Shown in pieces: positions 7,457 through 14,891 of a DNA stretch of 26,553 bases. This DNA is from CAZNHL01 sp964572965 (GTDB taxonomy: Bacteria > Bacteroidota > Bacteroidia > Cytophagales > UBA9547): positions 1 to 26,553 of the forward strand of contig CAZNHL010000063.1 in NCBI GenBank assembly GCA_964572965.1. The letters are read 5' to 3'. A program made the translations under genes and the position numbers. The first letter of the stretch is position 1; each line of letters begins with the position of its first letter. A model generated the notes under the pieces. The model was given only the letters and a program-made list of their open reading frames with translations, did no database searches and was not told the origin of the DNA.

Positions 7457-8659
7457 ATGTTAGATAAAGTAGAAGAAGCCATTGAGGCCATCAAAAGAGG
7501 GGAAATTATCATTGTTGTCGATGATGAAGATCGTGAGAATGAAGGTGACATGATATGTGCTTCTGAAATGATTACACCTGAGATTATTAACTTCATGACA
7601 AAAGAAGGGCGTGGTCTTATCTGTGTATCTCTGACAGAAGAACGTTGCGAAGAACTACAGCTGAACATGATGGTTGGAAATAACACATCTACACATACTA
7701 CTTCATTTACAGTTTCAGTTGATTTGTTAGGTCACGGATGTACTTCCGGTATTTCTGCACATGACCGCTCTAAAACAATACAGGCATTAATTAACCCGGA
7801 GACCAAGCCTGAAGAATTAGGCCGTCCCGGTCATATTTTCCCTTTAAAGGCAAATCCGGGAGGAGTACTTCGCAGGTCTGGTCATACAGAAGCAACTACT
7901 GATTTTGCCCGTCTGGCAGGTTTGTATCCTTCAGGTGTGTTGGTTGAGGTGATGAGCGAAGACGGAACAATGGCGCGTTTGCCAGAGTTGCGCAAAATTG
8001 CTGACAGACTGAATTTAAAACTGGTTTCGATCAAAGATCTGATTGAATACCGTCTGAAAAATGAAAGTCTTATCCGTCAGGAAATTGGTATTGAATTACC
8101 TACAGAATGGGGTAATTTCGATATGATGGCTTTCAGAGATACTAATACAAATGAACTGCACCTGGCTTTGGTAAAAGGTAAGTGGGAGGCAGACGAACCT
8201 ATTATGGTACGTGTTCACTCTTCTTGCGTTACCGGAGATATCTTTGGGTCATGCCGTTGCGACTGTGGACCACAACTTCATAAAGCCATGGAAATGGTTG
8301 AGAAGGAAGGTAAAGGAGTTATTCTTTACATGAATCAGGAAGGTCGTGGAATTGGCCTTTTGAATAAATTGAAGGCATACAAATTGCAGGAGCAAGGTCT
8401 GGATACTGTTCAGGCCAATATTGAATTGGGCTTCAAAATGGACGAAAGGGATTATGGTATCGGGGCTCAGATTTTAAGACACTTGGGTGTTAAAAAAATG
8501 AGATTGATTTCAAACAATCCTAAAAAACGGACAGGTTTGGTTGGGTACGGTATTGAAATTGTTGATACAATTGGTATTGAAATCGAACCAAACCAACACA
8601 ACGAAAAATACCTGGAAACGAAGCGTGATAAGTTAGGGCATACTATTTTGAAAAGGTAA
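7457..8659 (+). CDS. ribBA: Bifunctional DHBP synthase / GTP cyclohydrolase II
   Basis: 400 residues, supplying both precursors for riboflavin synthesis. The N-terminal RibB half makes 3,4-dihydroxy-2-butanone 4-phosphate from ribulose 5-phosphate; it shows VDDEDRENEGD (21-31), GHGCTSGIS (92-100) and RSGHTEATTDF (140-150). The C-terminal RibA half opens the imidazole ring of GTP; it shows zinc ligands Cys257, Cys268 and Cys270 in HSSCVTGDIFGSCRCDCG (the 11/2 spacing of E. coli RibA), QEGRGIG (294-300) and NNPKK (353-357). Both active sites look intact. I chose the ATG at 7457 over the in-frame TTG at 7445, since RibBA proteins start just before this helix. The 69-base gap after the GT2 gene is too small for an FMN riboswitch. 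Transcription ends at the hairpin 8675-8720. Confidence 0.97.
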   Translation: MLDKVEEAIEAIKRGEIIIVVDDEDRENEGDMICASEMITPEIINFMTKEGRGLICVSLTEERCEELQLNMMVGNNTSTHTTSFTVSVDLLGHGCTSGISAHDRSKTIQALINPETKPEELGRPGHIFPLKANPGGVLRRSGHTEATTDFARLAGLYPSGVLVEVMSEDGTMARLPELRKIADRLNLKLVSIKDLIEYRLKNESLIRQEIGIELPTEWGNFDMMAFRDTNTNELHLALVKGKWEADEPIMVRVHSSCVTGDIFGSCRCDCGPQLHKAMEMVEKEGKGVILYMNQEGRGIGLLNKLKAYKLQEQGLDTVQANIELGFKMDERDYGIGAQILRHLGVKKMRLISNNPKKRTGLVGYGIEIVDTIGIEIEPNQHNEKYLETKRDKLGHTILKR

Positions 8660-8674
8660 AGATGTTCCGAATAT

Positions 8675-8720
8675 CCTAAGGACAAAGGCCATGACTTAAA
8701 CCAAGACCTTTGTCCTTAGG
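8675..8720. terminator. Bidirectional terminator between ribBA and the Septu-like module
   Basis: A perfect 14-base inverted repeat (CCTAAGGACAAAGG at 8675-8688; its complement at 8707-8720) with an 18-base loop, followed by TATTTTTAG on the + strand. It lies 15 bases after the ribBA stop and 5 bases from the ptuB stop, so it can serve both converging genes. Positions 8686-8715 are related to the hairpin after ung. Confidence 0.85.
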
Positions 8721-8725
8721 TATTT

Positions 8726-9370
8726 TTAGTTCATTTGGTGGAGTTTCTTTTGTAAAAACCAGATGACAATTCCACAGTATGGCTTTCTGAATTCTTCTTT
8801 TTTGCCATCAAATTCAGCCCATTCTGTTAGTTTGTTTTCAAGCTCCGCTTTCTTCCATTTCCTTTTTGTAATGATTTCAATAATGCCAGTTAGGGTTTGA
8901 GATCGATTTAACTTGAGAATTGAGTTGTTTAGGCATAGTATTTGGTTTATTTCATCGTTCCAGGTTGTATTGGATGATTTTAATTCACCATCTTTTGAAC
9001 TATATGAAATACTATTTTGTAAAGCTGCGTTAAAAATAGGGATTTTTATTGAACTTGATCCTTTGGATTTATCACAATGAGCTTCTCCATTAATATTGCC
9101 AGGACAGCAAATTACCATGTTGTCATAATCTAGTTCACTCTTATCCTGTTCTTTTTTGCCCTGTTCTCTACTTTTAATATGTTCAATTTTAGAAGTCTCA
9201 GATTCAGTTTTATCCTTAACAGGAATTTTCCTCATGCAATACGCACATATATAGCCTTGTTCTTTAAGTAAGGCTTGTCGTAATTCAGGAATTGCTTCAT
9301 AAACAAAACCAGGGGTTAATCTTTTGGCTTTCCATTCTTCAGGTTCAGGTCTTTTATTGATTACTATCAT
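8726..9370 (-). CDS. ptuB: HNH endonuclease, PtuB-like (TIGR02646 type)
   Basis: Taking the ATG at 9370 gives 214 residues starting MIVINKRPEPEEW. The sequence has a zinc-knuckle CAYC (42-45), SKIEHIKS with the catalytic-type His64, DYDN (81-84), and MVICCPGNI followed by HCDKSKG (98-104). This layout matches the HNH proteins of Septu defence and of PtuAB-type retron effectors. The role would be nucleic-acid cleavage in response to phage, controlled by the partner ATPase. The start lies inside ptuA, overlapping by 17 bases (26 if the ATG at 9379 is used), so the two are translationally coupled. The last ~100 residues are helical with no recognised motif. No reverse transcriptase is nearby, which favours Septu over a retron. 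Confidence 0.85.
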   Translation of the reverse strand: MIVINKRPEPEEWKAKRLTPGFVYEAIPELRQALLKEQGYICAYCMRKIPVKDKTESETSKIEHIKSREQGKKEQDKSELDYDNMVICCPGNINGEAHCDKSKGSSSIKIPIFNAALQNSISYSSKDGELKSSNTTWNDEINQILCLNNSILKLNRSQTLTGIIEIITKRKWKKAELENKLTEWAEFDGKKEEFRKPYCGIVIWFLQKKLHQMN

Positions 9371-10640
9371 TATCGTCATCAACTAAAAAATTCAACATAG
9401 CTTCTGCTTTGGATAATTCAGGCAGATTACTGCCAAATTCTTTTTGCATTTCTTTTAACTTGGTAAGCGCTCTATTATACTGTGAATTGTCAATAAAGCT
9501 AAACAATACTTTCAAGCGCTCATTTACTTCTTTGGAGCGAGGTGTAACTCCTAAAATGGATTGAATGATTGTAGTAGCATCAAGACCATATGCTTCAATT
9601 TCTTTTGCGTGATAACCTTTATTAGTACTGAAACTTAGTTGAATAATTTTATTGTTTTCATCCATTGGAATTCCTGTCATCACCATAGGAGCGTGTGAGG
9701 TGACAATAAACTGAAGCTTCGGAAATGCATTTTGTAAACCATTAAGTACTCCAGATTGAAGAGTCGGGTGTAAATGCAAATCAATTTCATCAATCAATAC
9801 AGTTCCCTCTGTATTACTGCAAGCATCAATACCATAAATACCTTTGTTTAAAAGCATACATCTAAAACTTAAATCAACTATAATATTGACTAATCGCCTT
9901 AAGCCGTCAGATAATACTTCTGTCTCTACCTCTCGGGCATCAGTAAGTATATAGTAGACTTTACTTTGGTTGTGTCTGATATGAATGTCCTGAATTATAT
10001 TACATCCTTTTGCACCTAGAGCACTTGTTATAGCGTTTTTAACGCCTTCAATTTCTAATTGTCCCTTATTGGCCTCTTGGAGTATTAAAAGTCTTTTTGT
10101 CCAATAATCTAAAAAACCATCCCCTTGTAAACATTCATAATACCCAAATGAAGGTTTATGGTCATATTTTTTAAATTTTTCTATATTTATTTTCCTATTA
10201 GAGTGTATATCGGATGTTGAAAAACTAGCCCAAAGAGGTAGCGGCATTACTTGTTGGCCGTTTGAAAATAAACCTTCGTACAATTTTTGCCCAATACTTA
10301 TTATTGGGGTAAGAGGTTTTTGGAGTGTTCTTCCTTTCTTTGAATGTAGCTCTAATGCTGCTGAAGTATTTAATAAGTTGAAATTTACTTTAATTGACTC
10401 CTCGTTTAAAAGTCCAAGGTCTGTTTTTGTTACACTGAAATCATTTTTAGAGGAAAGGCCTGTAAAGCTTGTATTTTCGTCGCTAAATCCAGAAAAAAAT
10501 GAATTTAATACAGAGCTAAGAGCATGTATGACCGTTGTTTTACCGCTTGAATTATCGCCAATCAAAAGATTTATTTTCTTTGAAAAGGATAATGACAGGT
10601 ATTTAAAACATCGATAGTTATTTAATTCTATTTTTTCCAT
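9354..10640 (-). CDS. ptuA: AAA/ABC-type ATPase, PtuA-like
   Basis: 428 residues. Motifs: Walker A GDNSSGKT (28-35); an ABC-like signature LSDGLRRL (243-250); Walker B with catalytic Glu, TVLIDEIDLHLHP (280-292); and H-loop SHAP (315-318). A middle segment (~50-240) replaces the long coiled coil of SMC-type ATPases. The C-terminal part (YGLDATTIIQSILGV...SKEVNERL..., ~351-420) is typical of the ATPase paired with TIGR02646 HNH proteins. In Septu, PtuA forms an oligomer that holds and restrains PtuB until infection. It overlaps ptuB. It starts 17 bases downstream of a 29-bp palindrome and has no clear promoter of its own, so its leader may be regulated by that structure. OLD-family nucleases share the ATPase core, but no Toprim domain is present. 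Confidence 0.87.
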   Translation of the reverse strand: MEKIELNNYRCFKYLSLSFSKKINLLIGDNSSGKTTVIHALSSVLNSFFSGFSDENTSFTGLSSKNDFSVTKTDLGLLNEESIKVNFNLLNTSAALELHSKKGRTLQKPLTPIISIGQKLYEGLFSNGQQVMPLPLWASFSTSDIHSNRKINIEKFKKYDHKPSFGYYECLQGDGFLDYWTKRLLILQEANKGQLEIEGVKNAITSALGAKGCNIIQDIHIRHNQSKVYYILTDAREVETEVLSDGLRRLVNIIVDLSFRCMLLNKGIYGIDACSNTEGTVLIDEIDLHLHPTLQSGVLNGLQNAFPKLQFIVTSHAPMVMTGIPMDENNKIIQLSFSTNKGYHAKEIEAYGLDATTIIQSILGVTPRSKEVNERLKVLFSFIDNSQYNRALTKLKEMQKEFGSNLPELSKAEAMLNFLVDDDNDSNQ

Positions 10641-10657
10641 TATTAAAATGTGTCTTT

Positions 10658-10717
10658 TATAAATTAACGCAAAAAGAGCTCAATTTACAAATTGAGCTCT
10701 TTTTGCGTTAATTTATA
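10658..10717. terminator. 29-bp perfect palindrome between the GH3 gene and ptuA
   Basis: Arms 10658-10686 and 10689-10717 are perfectly complementary with a two-base centre. The core is GAGCTC flanked by AATTT/AAATT on the inside and an A5/T5 tract on the outside, so it looks like an intrinsic terminator in either direction. It begins 11 bases after the GH3 stop and ends 17 bases before the ptuA start, occupying most of the 88-base spacer. Confidence 0.8.
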
Positions 10718-10728
10718 GATTGAAAACT

Positions 10729-13024
10729 TTAATTCTTATAGCTAAACCCCTTCACCAGCTTATCTATAATAATCTCAAAATCTCCGTCTTCTGTTACTGT
10801 TTTCAAGGCAGCGTTTACAAAAGCAAGGTCATTTTTGTTTATAGTAAAAGTTATTGTCTTCTTCTCTCCTGGTTTTAGTTCTATTTTGCTAAACCGTCTC
10901 AGTCGTCTTTCCGACGGAACAATAGAAGCATAAAGGTCTTTGCTGTAAAGCTCAACGGCTTCCTTACCTGCAATACTACCCGTATTGGTTACATCAACGC
11001 TAATTGTTAAGGTTTCATTGCCTTTTAGCTTATCGGTACTTAACTGAAGATTGCTATAGCTAAAAGTAGTATAGCTCAAACCAAAGCCGAATGGCCATTG
11101 AGGGCGATAACCCGTCAAAGTATATTCTCCGGCTACGAGTTCTTCTTCAAGTTCAGAATACTTATAATCATAGCTCATAAACATACCTGTAAATTGCGGG
11201 TAGCTATAAGGGAGTTTACCACTAGGGTTTACATCTCCGAACAGTACATCGGCAATGGCTTGTGCGCCCTGGCTTCCGGGCCAGTAAGCCTGTACAATGG
11301 CTTTCATGCCGGGTACAATATCTTTGATAATTCTTGGTCTTCCTTCTGTCAGAATAAGAATAACAGGTTTACCTGTAGCAATAGCCACTTTGGCCAATTC
11401 AATCTGGTTGGCATCAAGCGTCAGATCCCAGATACTTCCGGGACTTTCGGCGTGCGCGTCTTCTCCTAAACAAAGAATGATGTGATCAGCATGTTTAGCC
11501 AGNNNNNNNNNNTTTAGCCAGGTTGGTCAGTTCTGAAGTTTTATAAGAACTGCCGTCCTTTTTGAAAGAGTCGTTTATGTTGATCACATTGCCTGCGCCT
11601 ATTTTGTCGGAGACAGCCTGGAAAATATTCTTGTATGAAGCCGGATATTTGCTGTTGTCAGTGCCTTGCCAGGTGAAAGACCAGCAACCGTTTAGGTTAG
11701 AGAGACTGTTAGCTCCGGGGCCGGCTATCAATACTTTTGCTGTTTTAGGCAGAGGTAATATCGCTTTGCCTCCGGTTTGAGCAGGATCATTTTTCAGAAG
11801 TGTANNNNNNNNNNCACTTGCTAAAGCAATTTTCGGATACTCTGTAAGCCCGAATTGTTTTTGGGTGTCGTTTTCTCCATAAGCATTGTCAAACAGGCCG
11901 ACTTTATATTTTAACTCCAAAATACGTGCAACAGATTCATTGATCCTTTGTTCGCTGATGCTACCTTCTTTTACCAATTCAATGAGATATTTGCAGAAAG
12001 AGTAGTCTAAAGGAATCATGCTCATATCAATACCTGCCTCAATGGCCAGTCTCACAGCTTTTTTTGGGGTTGCAGCTACTTTGTGCCTTGTATGCAGGCG
12101 CTTAATATCTTCCCAGTCGGTAACAATAAGACCGGTGAACTTCAGTTCGCCTCTTAAGATATCTGTCAACAGGTATTTGCTGGCATGAACTGGTGTACCA
12201 TTGATATCTGCAGAGTTAATCATGATAGAAGCAGTTCCTGCATCAATTGATTTTTTGAACTGCGGAAGGTAATATTCGCGAAGCTGAACCTCAGATATGT
12301 AAATTGGAGTGCGGTCTTTGCCATTTACAGAAGCCGAATAGCCGATGAAATGCTTTACACAGGAAGCTACAGAAGTGGTTTTATTCAGGCCGTCTTCTTC
12401 ATAGCCCATTACAGTTGCTTTGCCCATTTCCCCCACGATGTATGGGTCTTCTCCAAACGTTTCCGGGAAACGCGACCAGAGTGGCTGTCTGCCTAAATCA
12501 AGCACGGGATCAAAATTCCAGCGGATTGCTGAGGCTCTTACTTCTTTTGCAGTAACTTTTGCCGCAGCTTTTACCAGATCTATGTTACGGCTTGCAGCTT
12601 CAGCTATATTATGAGGGAATAAAGTCGAATTCTGTGTGTATGTTGCTCCGTGGATTGCATCAATACCATATAACACAGGGATTTTATTTTTACTTTTCAG
12701 TGCTACGTCCTGGATTTCTCTAATTAGTTTATTCCATTGTTCAATGCTATAAGCACCGGAAACAACATTGAGGATGGAACCAACACCATATTTGTTAATA
12801 GCTTCATTTAATGCAGCAGGGTCGACGGAGGCGTCTGTATTTGAAAAACCGTTTTTAGCAATAACGTTAAGATTGATCTGAGCCATCTGGCCGACTTTTT
12901 CTTCTAAAGTCATTTTTTGTATCAGAGCGTTTATGGCAATAGTGCTGGTACTCTGTTTACTTTGGCTCCACGAAATGTATGATACAAAATAACAAGTAAA
13001 GAGTAATAAAATAGACTTTTTCAT
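10729..13024 (-). CDS. Secreted family 3 glycoside hydrolase (beta-glucosidase / exo-glucanase type)
   Basis: Releases glucose from beta-glucans or oligosaccharides in the periplasm or outside the cell. A signal peptide (~1-21, ending SYISWSQ) is followed by the GH3 barrel: MTLEEKVGQMAQIN (38-51), GIDAIHG (120-126), VKHFIGYS (223-230) and the nucleophile Asp303 in LIVTDWEDI. The second domain contains LLKN, CLGEDAHAESPG (acid/base region) and KPVILILTEGRPR. A C-terminal fibronectin-III-like domain (VDVTNTGSIAGKEAVELY) ends the protein. The TDWEDI and SADINGTPVHA segments resemble exo-1,3/1,4-beta-glucanases. The raw sequence breaks the frame at a ten-N gap (11503-11512), but the same nine bases flank it. 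Removing one copy plus the N restores one frame of 759 codons. A second gap (11805-11814) precedes LLKN. I judge the gene intact in the organism. Confidence 0.9.
11503..11512. other. Assembly gap of 10 N (false gap with overlapping flanks)
   Basis: TTTAGCCAG occurs immediately left (11494-11502) and right (11513-11521) of the N run. The two contig ends therefore probably overlap by nine bases with no missing sequence. Collapsing them joins ...ELTNLAK to HADHIILCLGE in frame. Confidence 0.85.
11805..11814. other. Assembly gap of 10 N in the GH3 gene
   Basis: The gap lies between IALAS and TLLKND. With ten N the frame stays open, but comparison with the remembered family pattern LAREAVRxSLVLLKN suggests seven residues are needed, not the four shown. 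The true gap is therefore probably 19 bases, the same modulo 3. Confidence 0.9.
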
Positions 13025-13082
13025 AAGGTAGGGGTCATTGTTCGATTAATATAAAGAATAGTTTGGTCAATTCACAGGAGGG

Positions 13083-13159
13083 AACTTCGACTCAGCTCAG
13101 TTACCGAGCTTCGGCTTTGCTCAACTATCTACGGCCTGTAGCTGAGTGAAGTCGAAGCT
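13083..13159. repeat. CTTCGACT-type intergenic palindromic repeat
   Basis: Two head-to-tail copies of a ~24-base unit (CTTCGACTCAGCTCAGTTAC... at 13085 and CTTCGGCTTTGCTCAACTAT... at 13109) are followed by an inverted copy (CTGAGTGAAGTCGAAGCT, 13142-13159). The first and last copies can pair to form a hairpin. Repeats built on 'CTTCGACT.CGCTCAG' are widespread between genes in Bacteroidota. It sits in the 254-base spacer between two divergent genes, so it would lie in a leader or between promoters. No function is evident. Confidence 0.7.
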
Positions 13160-13249
13160 ACAATTATAGAATGACATCGATACCTAAGTTTGCCGAAGTG
13201 CATTGGCGTCTATTGAATACAAGATCACAGAGAATGCAGAAAATGTAAC

Positions 13250-13257
13250 TATATTTG
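13250..13257 (+). promoter_or_regulatory. Bacteroidota -7 promoter element
   Basis: TATATTTG matches TAnnTTTG exactly and lies 21 bases before the GTG at 13279, which supports that start over the TTG at 13255 (which falls inside the element). No good -33 TTG is seen at normal spacing. Confidence 0.5.
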
Positions 13258-13278
13258 AGTAAAGCAAAAATCGAAGAA

Positions 13279-13872
13279 GTGAGGTATCTTATTTTTTTAC
13301 TTATAGCATTTATTTCTTTTGGAGGTTACGGACAAATCTATCCTTTTGAGATAATGGAGGGAAAAGTTGAAACCGTAGATGGACGGGTGCTTAGTGGTAC
13401 CATGATGCTGGAAGATGGCTACAAAAAAGTAGAGTTATCCCAATCAGATGAAAAGAAGTATATATTCCAGCCTTCCCAGCTTAATAAAGTTGAAATCAGA
13501 GTTTTAGGAGAAGATGAATGGCAACATATGGTTGTCAGAAAGTTTAAAGGGGCCAGCCTGTTAGTAAGAGTAATTTCTCAGAATCAAAAATACAGTCTTT
13601 TTGCGGTTACGAATGCTTATCCCGTAGATGATGTACAGCTTGATGCACGACGGAATGCGGTTTTCCCGGTACGAAGGTATGTTTTCAAATCTGAATATTA
13701 TATTCAATATTTGTCAGGGTCATTGCAGCGCATGAGTGGCACAAAAGGTTCCTGGATGAAGATAGTGCCAGGTCATGAGCAAGAAGTAGATAAGTTTATT
13801 ACAACTGAGCAGCTTGATTTGGCAAATGATGCTCATTTGGTCAGGTTGATGACGTTTATCAATACATTATAG
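13279..13872 (+). CDS. Secreted protein of unknown function upstream of surE
   Basis: From the GTG at 13279, 197 residues. MRYLIFLLIAFISFGGYGQ is a clear signal peptide, probably cut before or after the Gln. The mature part opens with a small beta-rich unit (EGKVETVDGRVLSGTMMLEDG..., then YIFQPSQLNKVEI) typical of Bacteroidota periplasmic proteins in which a 'G.v....G....G.i' turn precedes a beta-barrel-like domain. No catalytic motif is recognised. A longer start at TTG 13255 would put eight charged residues before the signal peptide and is less likely. It is followed after nine bases by surE and probably cotranscribed with it. Confidence 0.72.
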   Translation: MRYLIFLLIAFISFGGYGQIYPFEIMEGKVETVDGRVLSGTMMLEDGYKKVELSQSDEKKYIFQPSQLNKVEIRVLGEDEWQHMVVRKFKGASLLVRVISQNQKYSLFAVTNAYPVDDVQLDARRNAVFPVRRYVFKSEYYIQYLSGSLQRMSGTKGSWMKIVPGHEQEVDKFITTEQLDLANDAHLVRLMTFINTL

Positions 13873-13881
13873 TAATAGAAG

Positions 13882-14664
13882 ATGAAAAAGAAGCCCCTAA
13901 TTTTAGTAGTGAATGATGATGGGATTACTTCCCGCGGTATTCGTTTGTTGATTGATTGTGTGAAGGAACTGGGAGAGGTGATTGTGGTAGCTCCTGATAA
14001 GCCACAGTCTGCTATGGGGCATGCAATTACTATTGCCAATACACTCAGATTAGATCCTGTTGATATTTTTGAAGGCATCACTGCTTATCAGTGTTCGGGC
14101 ACACCGGCCGACTGTGTAAAGCTGGCTAAGCATTATGTATTGAATGACCGCAAACCGGACCTGGTTGTCAGCGGTGTTAATCATGGCTCTAATACTTCTA
14201 TCAGCGTACTTTATTCAGGTACAATGTCAGCTGCCATAGAAGCTGCTTTAGAAGGAATTCCTGCCATTGGCTTTTCTTTGAGCGATTATGATCCACAGGG
14301 TGATATGGAACATACAGAAGCTTATATAAAGCATATTGTAGGTGAGGTAATTAAATATGGTATGGCTAGAGGTCTTGCCCTGAACGTGAACTTCCCGCCA
14401 AAGCGCAATGAAAATCTGAAAGGAATTAAAATTTGCCGTCAGGCGTCAGCTCGTTGGGAAGAAAAATTTGACCAGCGTAAAGACCCTTACGGGCGAGATT
14501 ATTTCTGGATGGCAGGCAATTTTGTCAATGAAGATAAAGGTGAGGATACTGATGAATGGGCTATTGCAAACAACTTCGTATCTGTGGTTCCATGCCAGTA
14601 TGATCTGACGGCCTATCATGCTATTGCCGATATGAATGAGTTGTGGGAGCTGAAAGGCTTGTAA
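13882..14664 (+). CDS. surE: 5'/3'-nucleotidase SurE
   Basis: 260 residues. SurE is a metal-dependent phosphatase that hydrolyses nucleoside 5'- and 3'-monophosphates (and short polyphosphate in some species) in the cytoplasm, linked to stationary-phase survival. The metal site is seen as NDDG (11-14), the Ser in PQSAMGHAIT (41-50) and Asn in SGVNHGSN (97-104); YSGTMSAAIEAALEG (111-125) is also family-typical. Length and motifs are complete. It lies nine bases after the secreted-protein gene. The lpxB gene that often follows surE in this phylum is not present. Downstream come a small inverted repeat (AATCC...GGATT, 14718-14732) and the strong hairpin at 14843-14886. Confidence 0.96.
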   Translation: MKKKPLILVVNDDGITSRGIRLLIDCVKELGEVIVVAPDKPQSAMGHAITIANTLRLDPVDIFEGITAYQCSGTPADCVKLAKHYVLNDRKPDLVVSGVNHGSNTSISVLYSGTMSAAIEAALEGIPAIGFSLSDYDPQGDMEHTEAYIKHIVGEVIKYGMARGLALNVNFPPKRNENLKGIKICRQASARWEEKFDQRKDPYGRDYFWMAGNFVNEDKGEDTDEWAIANNFVSVVPCQYDLTAYHAIADMNELWELKGL

Positions 14665-14842
14665 GCGGCATAAGTGGAGGCTTTGGTCTGATCAGAAATG
14701 AAATTTTGACTGTTTTCAATCCTCTGAGGATTAAAAGATCACAAAAGATACCTGATTTACCTCGAGCTTAACTTGTGGAGAGTTATCGACAGCTGGTAAG
14801 TTGTAAATCAAAAGTCAAAGTATTTAGGAAGAAACATTGTTT

Positions 14843-14886
14843 AAGAGGCGGTACTTGTGGGCTAATTCCTGCAAGTACCGCCTCTT
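14843..14886. terminator. Bidirectional terminator between surE and the P-type ATPase gene
   Basis: Perfect 15-base arms AAGAGGCGGTACTTG (14843-14857) and its complement (14872-14886), with a 14-base loop and T6 on the + side. It is 5 bases from the ATPase stop and 178 bases after surE, so it mainly serves the ATPase gene, whose transcript reads through on the minus strand into AA/TT flanks. Confidence 0.85.
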
Positions 14887-14891
14887 TTTTA

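Noticed and set aside
8726..10640. Retron with PtuAB effectors
   Set aside because: No reverse transcriptase gene or msr/msd-like RNA is found on either side; ribBA and a GH3 gene flank the pair directly.
10729..13024. Frameshifted or split GH3 pseudogene
   Set aside because: The break coincides with a ten-N gap flanked by an identical nine-base overlap; collapsing it restores the full frame.
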